Shown in pieces: positions 18,821 through 27,406 of a stretch of 64,000 nt of DNA. The stretch lies in the NCBI RefSeq assembly GCF_036881715.1, contig NZ_JBAKBF010000002.1:372001-436000 (forward strand), given 5' to 3'. Numbering within the stretch: position 1 is the stretch's first letter; each line of letters opens with the position of its first letter. Under the pieces are notes generated by a model. That model was not told the DNA's origin. It saw nothing but the letters and a program-made list of their open reading frames with translations, and did no database searches. Both the position numbers and the translations under genes were made by a program. Source of the stretch: Pannonibacter anstelovis. Lineage in GTDB: Bacteria; Pseudomonadota; Alphaproteobacteria; Rhizobiales; Stappiaceae.

Positions 18821-19867
18821 TCAGGCGGCTGCGAATGTCAGGCTGACCTTGATGGCCTGCGAGCGGTCACCGGCAATGCGGAAGGCTTCTTCCGCATCTT
18901 CCAGCGCAAAGCGGTGGCTGATGATGGGCTTCACGTCGATCTCGCCGCTGTCGATCAGGCGGGCGGCCAGCGCATACTCCTCATGGAAGCGGTGCGTGCC
19001 CACGAACTCGATCTCCTTGCCGACGATCAGATTGACCGGGATGGGCAGATCGCCGGTAACACCGACCTGCACGATACGGCCGCGCGGGCGGATGCATTCG
19101 ATGGCCGTGCGCAGGGCCGGGGCCGCGGCGGAACACTCGAACACCACGTTGAAGTGGCCCTTGTCCGCCTTGAAGGGCTCCAGCGCTTCGGGCTGGGTTA
19201 TGACATTGATGGTCTGCGTTGCTCCCATCTGTGTTGCCACTGCCAGCGTTGCATCCTGCAGATCAGTGACCGTGATGCTGGCGGCTCCCGCCCGTCTGGC
19301 TGCCGCCAGACAGAGCAGCCCGATGGGGCCAGCGCCGGTTATGAGCACATGGCGGCCTTCGAGCGGCCCGGCCTGATTGGCTGCGTGCAGGCAAACAGCC
19401 AGCGGCTCGGCGCAGGCCGCCTCCGCATGGTCCACATGCGCGCCCACCGGCTCGCACTGGATGGCATCGGTGACCACGAGATCACGGAAGCCGCCCTGTT
19501 CATGGGGAAAGCGCAAGGCCGAACCCATGAAGCGCATGGCCAGGCAGTGAGCGAAAAGCCCTTCCGAGCAATATTTGCAGGTGCGGCACGGGCGGCTGGG
19601 ATTGACGGCGACCTTCTGGCCTACGTTGAGCGAAGTGACGCCCTCGCCAAGGGCAGAGATGGTTCCGGCGATCTCGTGGCCGAGGATGATCGGCTCGCGC
19701 ACGCGGATGGGGCCGAAGCCGCCATCCTGAAAGTAGTGCAGGTCCGAACCGCAGATCCCGCCCGCACCGATGGCGACGAGCACTTCGCCGGGGCCGGGCT
19801 GCGGAACTTCCGCCGTTTCAATGCGCAGGTCATGCTGGCCGTAAAGGCGGCACACGCGGGTTTCCAT
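18821..19867 (-). CDS. idnD: Zinc-dependent L-idonate/L-gulonate 5-dehydrogenase
   Basis: A 348-residue medium-chain alcohol dehydrogenase. Catalytic zinc ligands C39 and H64/E65 (GHE) and the structural zinc set C94, C97, C100 and C108 are intact; the NAD loop is GAGPIGL. It best resembles L-idonate 5-dehydrogenases. With UxuA nearby, oxidation of L-gulonate to fructuronate is an alternative role: families and context allow both. It lies 6 bp after the TRAP large subunit. Confidence 0.8.
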   Translation of the reverse strand: METRVCRLYGQHDLRIETAEVPQPGPGEVLVAIGAGGICGSDLHYFQDGGFGPIRVREPIILGHEIAGTISALGEGVTSLNVGQKVAVNPSRPCRTCKYCSEGLFAHCLAMRFMGSALRFPHEQGGFRDLVVTDAIQCEPVGAHVDHAEAACAEPLAVCLHAANQAGPLEGRHVLITGAGPIGLLCLAAARRAGAASITVTDLQDATLAVATQMGATQTINVITQPEALEPFKADKGHFNVVFECSAAAPALRTAIECIRPRGRIVQVGVTGDLPIPVNLIVGKEIEFVGTHRFHEEYALAARLIDSGEIDVKPIISHRFALEDAEEAFRIAGDRSQAIKVSLTFAAA

Positions 19868-19873
19868 GACGGT

Positions 19874-21151
19874 TCAATCCAGAAGATAGGTGGGCAGCCA
19901 GGTCGAAAGTCCGGGGATATAGGACACGAGCAGCAGCACGATGATGTTGGTGATGAGGAAGGGCGTGATGGCCCGGATGACCGGCGAGAGCGGCAGCTTG
20001 GCGATGTTGGCGCAGATGAACAGGCATACGCCCACGGGAGGCGTGGTGAGACCGATCATCAGGTTCAGCACCGCAAAGGTGGCGAAATGCAGCGGGTCAA
20101 TGCCGACACCCTGAGCAAGGGCAAGGAGCGGCACGAAGAGGATGATCAGCGCCGCGATCGTTTCCATGAACATGCCGACAATCAGCAGCACGATGTTGAT
20201 CAGCAGGATCACGACGAACTTGTTGTCTGTAAAAGAGAGCACGCTCTCGGCAATCATCTGCGGAATGCGCTCGGAAACGAGAATCCAGCCGAAGACATTG
20301 GCAAAGCCGACGAGCGCGAGGATGGCGGCCGAGGAAATGGCGCTGTCGATGACGATCTTTGGAACTTCGCGGATGGGCAGCTCCCGGTAGAAGAACGCGC
20401 CGACGACGAAGGCGTAGATACTGGCGACAACGGCAGTTTCGGTGGGCGTCGCTAGGCCCGTCAGCAGACCGCCGACGATGAGGCCTGTCATGGCCAGAGC
20501 CCAGAAGGCGCCCAGGAAGGCAAGGAAGAGTTCCCGCACGCCCTGCCAGGGCTGGCGCGGAAAGTTCTTGCGCACGGCGATGATGTAGGTGGTGACCATC
20601 ATCGCCAGCCCCATCATGATCCCGGGAATGGCGCCGGCCATGAACATCTTGCCAACGGAAATGCCGGAGAGGGCGCCGACGATGATCATCGGCACGCTGG
20701 GCGGAATGATCGGCCCGACGGTGGAGGATGCGGCTGTGACGGCTGCGGAAAAATCGGCTGGGTAACCCGCCTTTTTCATGCCGGGGATCATCATGCCGCC
20801 GATGGAGGCAGCGTCTGCCACGGCGGTTCCGGAAATGCCGCCGAAGAGCATGGACCCGGCGACATTGGCCTGTCCCAACCCGCCACGCATCCAGCCCACC
20901 AGCGCATTGGCAAAGCGCACGATGCGTCCGGTGATGCCGCCCCGGTTCATCAGGTTGCCGGCCAGGATGAACCCGGGAATGCACAGGAGAACGAAGACGT
21001 CGATGCCGGCAAACATCTTTTGCGGCATGACGACAAGAGGAATGCCCTTGAACCAGAGGTAGGTCATGGAGGCAAGGCCCAGCGTTACCGCAACGGGGGC
21101 GCCGATGATCAGGCCGAGGGCGAAGACGCCAAAGAGAATGGCAAGGCTCAC
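19874..21151 (-). CDS. dctM: TRAP transporter large permease (DctM)
   Basis: A 425-residue inner-membrane protein with about 12 hydrophobic segments, the transport subunit of a TRAP importer driven by a sodium gradient. Family segments include ISGTAVADAASIGGMMIPGM, ASSTVGPIIPPSVPMI and GLTTPPVGVCLFI. It overlaps the small subunit gene by 4 bp. The likely cargo is a sugar acid, judged from the linked dehydrogenase and dehydratase. Confidence 0.92.
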   Translation of the reverse strand: MSLAILFGVFALGLIIGAPVAVTLGLASMTYLWFKGIPLVVMPQKMFAGIDVFVLLCIPGFILAGNLMNRGGITGRIVRFANALVGWMRGGLGQANVAGSMLFGGISGTAVADAASIGGMMIPGMKKAGYPADFSAAVTAASSTVGPIIPPSVPMIIVGALSGISVGKMFMAGAIPGIMMGLAMMVTTYIIAVRKNFPRQPWQGVRELFLAFLGAFWALAMTGLIVGGLLTGLATPTETAVVASIYAFVVGAFFYRELPIREVPKIVIDSAISSAAILALVGFANVFGWILVSERIPQMIAESVLSFTDNKFVVILLINIVLLIVGMFMETIAALIILFVPLLALAQGVGIDPLHFATFAVLNLMIGLTTPPVGVCLFICANIAKLPLSPVIRAITPFLITNIIVLLLVSYIPGLSTWLPTYLLD

Positions 21152-21657
21152 GGGGTTTCTTCTCCGGCTGCCTGCGGCAGGCCGTCACTTTCGCCGGTGG
21201 CGATGGACAGGGAGCGCGCGAGGGAAAAAATGCAGAGCGAGACGAGGGCAACCAGCATACTGGCGTGAATGAAGTCCATCCGCCAGGTCAGGGCGGGAGA
21301 TGTCTGCAGGGCGCCGATGGAGGTGAAGCGCCAGGCCGGGCCGATCAGGATCAGGCACAGCATCGCCGTTAGCAGGGCCGACAGCGCCCGCAGCAGCTTC
21401 GGCCAAGGGGCGGGCAGGCTCTCGCAGACCAGATCCACGTTGACGAGATCGCCACTACGGTAAGCAAGCCCGAGGCCAATGGCGGCAACATAGAGCAGGG
21501 CGAAGCGTGTGAGCTCCTCCGTCCAGACGGGGGATGAGTGAAAGAGCGTGCGCCCCAGCACCTGAACGAGCACGGCGCCCATCAGGATGAAAAAAGCCGC
21601 TCCCGTTGCGAAGCGGCTGGCCGCCGCGACTAGTGCAAGTGCCTGTCTGAAAATCAT
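21148..21657 (-). CDS. dctQ: TRAP transporter small permease (DctQ)
   Basis: A 169-residue membrane protein with four hydrophobic helices and the conserved WTEELTRFALLYVAAIG segment typical of DctQ. It partners DctM and receives substrate from the periplasmic binding protein. ATG 21657 follows a GGGAGA site; the longer upstream frame has no membrane logic. It lies between dctP and dctM. Confidence 0.9.
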   Translation of the reverse strand: MIFRQALALVAAASRFATGAAFFILMGAVLVQVLGRTLFHSSPVWTEELTRFALLYVAAIGLGLAYRSGDLVNVDLVCESLPAPWPKLLRALSALLTAMLCLILIGPAWRFTSIGALQTSPALTWRMDFIHASMLVALVSLCIFSLARSLSIATGESDGLPQAAGEETP

Positions 21658-21722
21658 GATTGTCTCCCGAAGGAGGCCTGCAGCGGCCCTCGGCCAAGGT
21701 GCCCGGGGCCGCTGCCGCCTTG

Positions 21723-22700
21723 TCACTTCATGAGGTCTTCAACGATCGGGCGGATTTCCGGCTTCACATTGGCCAGAACCGCCGGACGTGCCTTTTCGGC
21801 AAAGGCTTTGGTGTCCACCTCCACGAAGGTCATGCCTGCAGCCTGCAGTTCCTTCACGAGGTTCTCTTCGTCGGCCAGGAACAGCTCGCGCTCATAGGCC
21901 TGAGCACGCTTGGCGGCTTCCATCACTGCGGCCTGATCTTCGGCGCTGAGCTGCGACCAGGTCATTTCGGAGATCGTGAGATAGATCCAGGAGCGAACAT
22001 GCTCGGTCTTGTTCACAAACTTCTGCACTTCGGCAAAGTTCGCTGACTTGATCAGTGCCAGCGGGTTCTCCTGAGCGTCAATCACGCCGGATTGCAGCGA
22101 AGTGAAAACCTCGGAGAAGGCCATAGGGGTCGGCTGCGCGCCAAGGGTTTTCCAGGTGTCCACGAAGAGCGGCACGTTGGGCACACGCAGGCGCAGGCCG
22201 TTCAGGTCATCGGGAGACTTGATCTCGCGGTTTGAAGTCAGGTTGCGGGGACCGCGGGCGAAATAGGCAATCGGGCGGATCTGGGCGCGTGCCACGATCT
22301 CTGCCTTGATGTCTTCGCCAATCTTGCCAGACGCAACCTCGTCCATGTGCTCCAGCGACTTGTAGGCATATGGCACGGCCAGAAGGGCGGCCATGGGCGC
22401 CCAGTTCTGCAGGCTTTCGCCGGTGATCGTCATGTCGGCTGTGCCAAGCTGCATGCCGTTGATCAGATCGACTTCCTTGCCGAGGGATTCGTTCGGATAG
22501 ACCTCAACCTCGATGCGGCCGTTGGTGAGCGCCTTCAGTTCCTCACCGAATTTCACGGAGGCCTTGTGCCAGGTGTTCTGCTCGTTGGCGAGATGGCCAA
22601 GCTTGAGTACGCGCTCTGCGGCAAGGGAAGGGTTGCCAAGGGCAGTCAGGCTGGCAAGCCCGATGGCAGCAGCAAGAGCCTGCCTTGTAAAACGACGCAT
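21723..22700 (-). CDS. dctP: TRAP transporter substrate-binding protein (DctP)
   Basis: A 325-residue periplasmic binding protein with a Sec signal ending SLAAE. The DctP-family Arg that pairs with the substrate carboxylate lies in GLRLRVPNVP, followed by TPMAFSEVFTSLQSGVIDAQENP. ATG 22700 has a perfect GGAGG site; the frame extends 6 codons further upstream without one. It is the first transporter gene after the GntR regulator (22-bp gap). Confidence 0.92.
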   Translation of the reverse strand: MRRFTRQALAAAIGLASLTALGNPSLAAERVLKLGHLANEQNTWHKASVKFGEELKALTNGRIEVEVYPNESLGKEVDLINGMQLGTADMTITGESLQNWAPMAALLAVPYAYKSLEHMDEVASGKIGEDIKAEIVARAQIRPIAYFARGPRNLTSNREIKSPDDLNGLRLRVPNVPLFVDTWKTLGAQPTPMAFSEVFTSLQSGVIDAQENPLALIKSANFAEVQKFVNKTEHVRSWIYLTISEMTWSQLSAEDQAAVMEAAKRAQAYERELFLADEENLVKELQAAGMTFVEVDTKAFAEKARPAVLANVKPEIRPIVEDLMK

Positions 22701-22722
22701 GTTTTTCCTCCACTTCATGTGA

Positions 22723-23454
22723 TTATGGGGTGACTTGCACCTCTTCCATGTCGAACAGTTCCGGCCGGGCAGCCGCGATGTTCGGCAGGTCCTTCAGGAT
22801 CTCCCGCAGATGGGCGCGCATAGCCTCTTCCGCGCCTTTCGGATTGCGGGTTTCGATCGCATCGACGATGGCCTCGTGCTGGGCGATGAGGCGAGAGATC
22901 GGAAAGTCGGCAAAGCTCAGGTAGCGGACCCGGTCCATCTGGGCCTTTACGCTTTCCACCACGTCCCAGGCGTAGGTCTTGCCGATGGCGCGGGCCATGG
23001 TGTGGTGAAAGGTTTCATCCAGCGCCATGAACACATCCTGCGCATCGGGAGCGACCTCGCGCTGCCGGGCGATCTGGGCGCGCAGATCCGCGATGAAGGC
23101 TGGTTCTGGCTGGCTGGCGAGCAGATGAACCACATTCGCCTCGATGGCCTCCCGCACGAAGCGGATGTCCATCACGCGCTTGATGGAGATCTTGCGCACC
23201 AATGTGCCACGCTGCGGGCGGACCTCAACAAGCCCTTCTTCCGCCAGCTTGATGAAGGCTTCGCGTACCGGCTGGCGGCTGGAGCCAAAGCTGCGGGCCA
23301 TCTCTGCCTCGGACAGAAGAGTGCCCGGTGCCAGTTCACCGCGAATGATGCGCTGGCGCAGGTCACGATGCACCTGCTGGCCGACGGGAACGCCCGGTTC
23401 GGATGCGGCAAGTGGCCTGAGCGGCAGAATCTGACCCGTCATGTTTCCGTCCAT
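22723..23454 (-). CDS. GntR-family (FCD subfamily) regulator
   Basis: A 243-residue regulator: winged helix-turn-helix at about residues 28-95 (LLSEAEMARSFGSSRQPVREAFIKLAEEGLV) and an all-helical FCD ligand domain with conserved acidic and His residues (ALDETFHHTMARA, AQHEAIVDAI). FCD proteins often sense sugar acids. It starts the TRAP operon and is divergent from uxuA; 12-bp direct repeats in the gap are candidate operators. ATG 23454 is chosen for its AGGAG site; a second ATG lies 12 bp on. Confidence 0.85.
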   Translation of the reverse strand: MDGNMTGQILPLRPLAASEPGVPVGQQVHRDLRQRIIRGELAPGTLLSEAEMARSFGSSRQPVREAFIKLAEEGLVEVRPQRGTLVRKISIKRVMDIRFVREAIEANVVHLLASQPEPAFIADLRAQIARQREVAPDAQDVFMALDETFHHTMARAIGKTYAWDVVESVKAQMDRVRYLSFADFPISRLIAQHEAIVDAIETRNPKGAEEAMRAHLREILKDLPNIAAARPELFDMEEVQVTP

Positions 23455-23491
23455 TTTCCACACTCTCCTCTTGCCCGCATCATTTTCCATA

Positions 23492-23526
23492 CTACCATAC
23501 AAGTCAATGTCAAACTACCATACTAG
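23492..23526. promoter_or_regulatory. Two 12-bp direct repeats, likely GntR operators
   Basis: CTACCATACAAG at 23492-23503 and CTACCATACTAG at 23515-23526 are 23 bp apart (about two helical turns). Read on the minus strand they are CTwGTATGGTAG and flank a TTGACA at 23508-23513, a possible -35 for the GntR operon. Binding here could control both divergent units. Confidence 0.6.
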
Positions 23527-23646
23527 TCGGCAGGGGCGTGGGCGTGCTATGCCTTCCCCCTGAAAGAGGCGGCAAACCGGGGTAGCCGGAAGGCCCGAAT
23601 GACCGGCCGGGCGGGAAACGGCAGGCCGGAAAAAGGAGTGGAACGC

Positions 23647-24870
23647 GTGCGGCAAACCTGGCGCTGGTTTGGTCCCAAGGACCTTGTGAGCATTGATGAC
23701 ATGTTGCAGGCAGGGGTGGAGGGCGTGGTCTCCGCGCTTCATCACGTGCCGAGCGGCGCGGTGTGGTCGCCTGAGGAAATTGCCCGGCGTCAGCGGGAAA
23801 TCGCGACGCGCGCCGATGGCAGCCCGTCGGGGATCGCCTGGGAGGTGGTGGAAAGCCTGCCAGTCTCCGAGGACATCAAGAAGCAGAAGGGCAACTGGCG
23901 CGAGCACATCGAGAATTACAAGGCCAGCCTGCGCAATCTCGGCGCAGCAGGCATCGAGGTGCTTTGCTACAATTTCATGCCGGTGCTGGACTGGACACGC
24001 ACGGATCTGGCCTGGAGGGTGGACCATGGCGGCACCTGCATGCGCTTCGACCATGCAGATTTCGCCGCCTTCGACATCCACATCCTGCAGCGCAAGGGTG
24101 CGGCAGAGGACTTCCCGGCTGAGATCGCCGAAGAAGCGGCCCGCCGTCATGCGGGCATGAGCGAGGAGCAGAAGAAGGCGCTGGCCATCAATGTGGCCTT
24201 TGGCCTGCCGGGTGCTGCGGAGCACATGTCGCTGGACGATGTGCGCGCGCATCTGGCCGAATATGGCGCGGTCAATGCCGATCAGCTGCGCCGCCATTTC
24301 ATTGCCTTCCTGGAGGAGGTGATCCCGGTGGCGGAGCAGGAAGGCATCCGCATGTGCTGCCATCCGGATGATCCGCCCTATCCGCTGCTCGGCCTGCCGC
24401 GCATCATGTCGACGGAAGCTGATTACGAGGCGATTCTCTCCGCAGTGGACAATCCCTCCAACGGCATCACCCTGTGCTCCGGCTCGCTGGGCGCGCGCTC
24501 CGACAATGATCTGCCGGGCATGATGCGCCGGCATGGCAGCAAGGTGCATTTCCTGCATCTGCGCAACGTGAAACGCGAGACGGATGCGCTCTTCGGCTCC
24601 TTCCATGAGGCTGAGCATCTGAAGGGGGACACTGACATGGTGGCGCTGCTGGCCGAGGTGGTGAAGGAAGAAGCACGCCGCAAAGCGGAAAGGCGCAGTG
24701 ATGTGTCGATCCCCTTCCGCCCGGATCACGGGCAGGACATTCTCGATGACCTGAACCGCAAGGCACAGCCCGGCTATCCGGCCATCGGGCGTCTCAAGGG
24801 ACTGGCGGAGCTGCGCGGTATCGTCACCGCACTGGAACACGCAGAGCACGGACTTCTTGCCCGCGCCTGA
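23647..24870 (+). CDS. uxuA: D-mannonate dehydratase UxuA
   Basis: A 407-residue enzyme that dehydrates D-mannonate to 2-keto-3-deoxy-D-gluconate. Family features are the start RQTWRWFGPKD, ALHHVPSGAVW, YNFMPVLDWTRTDLAW, the metal-site regions CCHPDDPP and FLHLRNVKRE, and FRPDHGQDILDD. The GTG at 23647 is favoured because AAAGGAG lies 8 bp upstream and UxuA normally begins with this sequence. It is divergent from the GntR-TRAP operon and followed by a terminator. No uxuB is present. Confidence 0.93.
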   Translation: MRQTWRWFGPKDLVSIDDMLQAGVEGVVSALHHVPSGAVWSPEEIARRQREIATRADGSPSGIAWEVVESLPVSEDIKKQKGNWREHIENYKASLRNLGAAGIEVLCYNFMPVLDWTRTDLAWRVDHGGTCMRFDHADFAAFDIHILQRKGAAEDFPAEIAEEAARRHAGMSEEQKKALAINVAFGLPGAAEHMSLDDVRAHLAEYGAVNADQLRRHFIAFLEEVIPVAEQEGIRMCCHPDDPPYPLLGLPRIMSTEADYEAILSAVDNPSNGITLCSGSLGARSDNDLPGMMRRHGSKVHFLHLRNVKRETDALFGSFHEAEHLKGDTDMVALLAEVVKEEARRKAERRSDVSIPFRPDHGQDILDDLNRKAQPGYPAIGRLKGLAELRGIVTALEHAEHGLLARA

Positions 24871-24897
24871 AGCAGGTGGGACGCATTATCCTTGAAC

Positions 24898-24931
24898 ATG
24901 CGCTGCCGCGGGGCTACCTGCGGCAGCGCAT
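24898..24931 (+). terminator. Terminator of uxuA
   Basis: A 12-bp perfect stem (ATGCGCTGCCGC and complement) with a 10-base loop, followed by CGTGTTTTG. It lies 28 bp after the uxuA stop. Confidence 0.75.
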
Positions 24932-24980
24932 CGTGTTTTGGGAAGCTCTGCAGGGCAGGGGGCAAAAGGGACGGCAGCGG

Positions 24981-25418
24981 ATGAGTGGACTTGGCAGTCT
25001 TGCCGGACTGTTTCTGGCTGCCTTTCTGGCGGCAACACTGCTGCCTGCCCAGTCCGAAGGCGTGCTGGCGGCGCTGGTGATCGCCGGAGGGTGGCCGCTG
25101 TGGCTGCTGGTGGGCGCCGCCACGGCGGGCAATGTGCTGGGCTCGGTGGTCAACTGGCTGCTGGGGCGCGGGATTGCCAGCTTCCGGCACAAGCGCTGGT
25201 TCCCGGTCTCTGACAAGGCGCTGGCGCGGGCGGAGGGCTGGTATCACCGCTATGGCCGCTGGAGCCTGCTCTTCGCCTGGCTGCCCGTCATTGGGGATCC
25301 GCTGACGGTGATCGCCGGCACATTGCGCGAGCCGCTCTGGCTGTTCCTGCTGCTGGTCACCATCGGCAAGGCCGGGCGTTATGTCCTCGTGGCGCTGGCA
25401 GCGTTGGGGCTCAACTGA
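24981..25418 (+). CDS. yqaA: YqaA-family membrane protein (DedA-like)
   Basis: A 145-residue inner-membrane protein of the SNARE-associated/VTT (DedA) group. Seen: an N-terminal hydrophobic helix, GNVLGSVVNWLLGRG, the conserved Phe-Ala-Trp-Leu-Pro-x-Ile-Gly-Asp-Pro motif, and a C-terminal helix. Length matches YqaA. DedA-group proteins are linked to lipid carrier transport, but the role of YqaA is unknown. Its last 40 bp overlap the end of the convergent glycosyltransferase gene. Confidence 0.85.
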   Translation: MSGLGSLAGLFLAAFLAATLLPAQSEGVLAALVIAGGWPLWLLVGAATAGNVLGSVVNWLLGRGIASFRHKRWFPVSDKALARAEGWYHRYGRWSLLFAWLPVIGDPLTVIAGTLREPLWLFLLLVTIGKAGRYVLVALAALGLN

Positions 25419-26392
25419 GGGGCAGAGGGCAGAGTACCTGCATCCGCATGGGCCTGCCCCGGCCGGTAGCTGCCGACGAAATACAGCGGGCGTTGTTTCG
25501 TTTCGTTGAAGATGCGGCCCACATATTCGCCAAGAATGCCGAGCGAGATCAGCTGCACACCGCTGAGGAACAACATTCCGACCATGAGCGAAGCATAGCC
25601 CGGCACGTCGATGCCATGCAGCAGCACGTCTGTCACAAGGAACATGCCGTAAATGATCGCAATGAAAGAGACCAGGACACCTGCGATGGACGCAAGCCGC
25701 AGGGGTACAGTGCTGAAGGCCGTCAAGCCATTGAGGGCAAGGCCGATAAGGCGGCTGAGGCTCCAGCCACTCGCTCCAGCCAGACGTTCAGCCGGTTCGT
25801 AAGGAATCTGCTTCTGGCGGAAGCCGACCCAGAAATACAGACCCTTCATGAAGCGTGCCCGCTCGGGCATGGATTTCAGCGCATCCAGCGCCGCCCGGTC
25901 CAGCAGGCAGAAATCGCCTGCGCCGCGCGGCAGCTTGATGTCGGAAAGCTGGGCCAGCAGCTTGTAGAAGGATTTGACGCAAAGGCGCTTGATCACACCT
26001 TCGAATGGGCGGGCGGCCTGCGTGGCGTGGATGATCTGAAAGCCCTCGTCCCAGGCCGCGGCAAGCTCGATGATCTTTTCCGGAGGATGCTGCAGATCGG
26101 CATCCATCAGGATCGCCGCATTTCCGCGCGCATGGTCGATGCCGGCGGTGATGGCGATTTCCTTGCCGAAATTGCGCGATAGGGCAAGGATGCCGATGCG
26201 CGGGTCGGCAGCGGCAAGACCTGCAGCCACCTCCAGCGTCCGGTCGCGGCTGCCGTCATCCACCAGGAGGATCTCAAAGCTGCGGCCAAGCCCTTCCAGC
26301 ACCGGAACAAGACGGGCCATCAAGGGCGTCAGATTTGCAGCTTCATTGAAGCATGGTATCACGACTGAAAGTTCTGGAGCCTTGCCGTTCAT
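25379..26392 (-). CDS. Family 2 glycosyltransferase (polyprenyl-phosphate sugar transferase type)
   Basis: A 337-residue GT2 enzyme like GtrB/ArnC/DPM1. The N-terminal GT-A domain carries VVIPCFNEAANL, VDDGSRDRT and the metal-binding MDADLQHPPE; the C-terminal half has two membrane helices (about 228-255 and 265-292), with EYVGRIFNETKQRP after them. It would move a sugar to undecaprenyl phosphate at the inner face of the membrane. It overlaps yqaA tail to tail by 40 bp and is near a ChbG/HpnK deacetylase. Confidence 0.88.
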   Translation of the reverse strand: MNGKAPELSVVIPCFNEAANLTPLMARLVPVLEGLGRSFEILLVDDGSRDRTLEVAAGLAAADPRIGILALSRNFGKEIAITAGIDHARGNAAILMDADLQHPPEKIIELAAAWDEGFQIIHATQAARPFEGVIKRLCVKSFYKLLAQLSDIKLPRGAGDFCLLDRAALDALKSMPERARFMKGLYFWVGFRQKQIPYEPAERLAGASGWSLSRLIGLALNGLTAFSTVPLRLASIAGVLVSFIAIIYGMFLVTDVLLHGIDVPGYASLMVGMLFLSGVQLISLGILGEYVGRIFNETKQRPLYFVGSYRPGQAHADAGTLPSAPQLSPNAASATRT

Positions 26393-26510
26393 CTCTCTCG
26401 CATCCCCGTCCAGGGACGGCAGCCCTCGCAGCAGCTGAATAGCGCCGTATTCTTTTCACAGTGTTTCTGTTGGCTGGTTACCTAAAGCAAGAGGAAAGGT
26501 TTTTCAAAGG

Positions 26511-27389
26511 GTGGCGTCTGATAAAAAACAGGTGATTCTGAGCGCTGATGACTATGGGCTGACGCCGGGCATTAGCGAGGGCATCCGCCAGCTGTTGCGC
26601 CAGCGGCGTTTGACGGCGACAGCAGCCATGACGGTGAGCCCCTTCTGGGCGGAAGAGGGGCGCCAGCTTCTGGCCGGGGCAGAGCAGATCGATGCAGATA
26701 CCGGTCTGCATCTGACGCTCACCGATCACATCCCTCTGACGCAGATGCCGAAGCTGGCAGAGAGCGGGCATCTGCCGTCGAACGGGCGGCTGATCATCAT
26801 GTCCCTGCGCGGCCAGCTGAAGGAAGAGGCCGTCCGGCGGGAACTGGCCGGAGAAATCGCCGCCCAGATTGATGCTTTCGCGGCTGTCATGGGCCGGGTG
26901 CCGGATTTCATCGACGGGCACCACCACTGCCACCAGCTGCCGGTCATACGCGACCTTGTGCTTGAGGCGTTTGCGGCACGCATTGCGCCTCAGGGTGGCT
27001 ATCTGCGCCTGTGTCAGGAGCCGCTGCCGGCCATCGTGAAACGGGGCAGGGCGGTGCCAAGGGCAGCCGTCATCAGCGCGCTGGGTCAGGGCTTTGCCCG
27101 CAAGGTGAAGGCGGCGGGGTTCAAGGCCAATGACAGTTTCCGCGGCGTGCGGGATTTCACGGTGCGGGAGAAGACGGGCGATCTGTTCGGCCGGTTTCTG
27201 AGCGGCGAGGGGGAACGGCCGCTGATCATGTGCCATCCCGGGCTCGTTGACGGGCATCTCATCGGGCTCGATCCGCTGACGGATCTGCGGGAGGTGGAGC
27301 TGGAGTATCTCGCCAGCGATGCCTTCGCCGCGCTTTTGGAAGAAAAGAACATCCAGCTCGTCCGGTTCAGCGGCTTTTCCCTCCGCTGA
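26511..27389 (+). CDS. ChbG/HpnK-family carbohydrate deacetylase
   Basis: A 292-residue YdjC/ChbG-like protein. The metal-binding pattern is clear: SADDYGLTPGISEGI near the N-terminus and FIDGHHHCHQLP near residue 138; MCHPG is near 242. ChbG deacetylates chito-oligosaccharides and HpnK acts in hopanoid biosynthesis. The neighbouring GT2 gene suggests a role on a lipid-linked or surface sugar, which is inference. The GTG start at 26511 has AAAGG directly before it and a better-placed GAGGAAAGG 12 bp away, so the start is uncertain. Confidence 0.8.
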   Translation: MASDKKQVILSADDYGLTPGISEGIRQLLRQRRLTATAAMTVSPFWAEEGRQLLAGAEQIDADTGLHLTLTDHIPLTQMPKLAESGHLPSNGRLIIMSLRGQLKEEAVRRELAGEIAAQIDAFAAVMGRVPDFIDGHHHCHQLPVIRDLVLEAFAARIAPQGGYLRLCQEPLPAIVKRGRAVPRAAVISALGQGFARKVKAAGFKANDSFRGVRDFTVREKTGDLFGRFLSGEGERPLIMCHPGLVDGHLIGLDPLTDLREVELEYLASDAFAALLEEKNIQLVRFSGFSLR

Positions 27390-27406
27390 ACCGGAGGGTA
27401 TGATGA

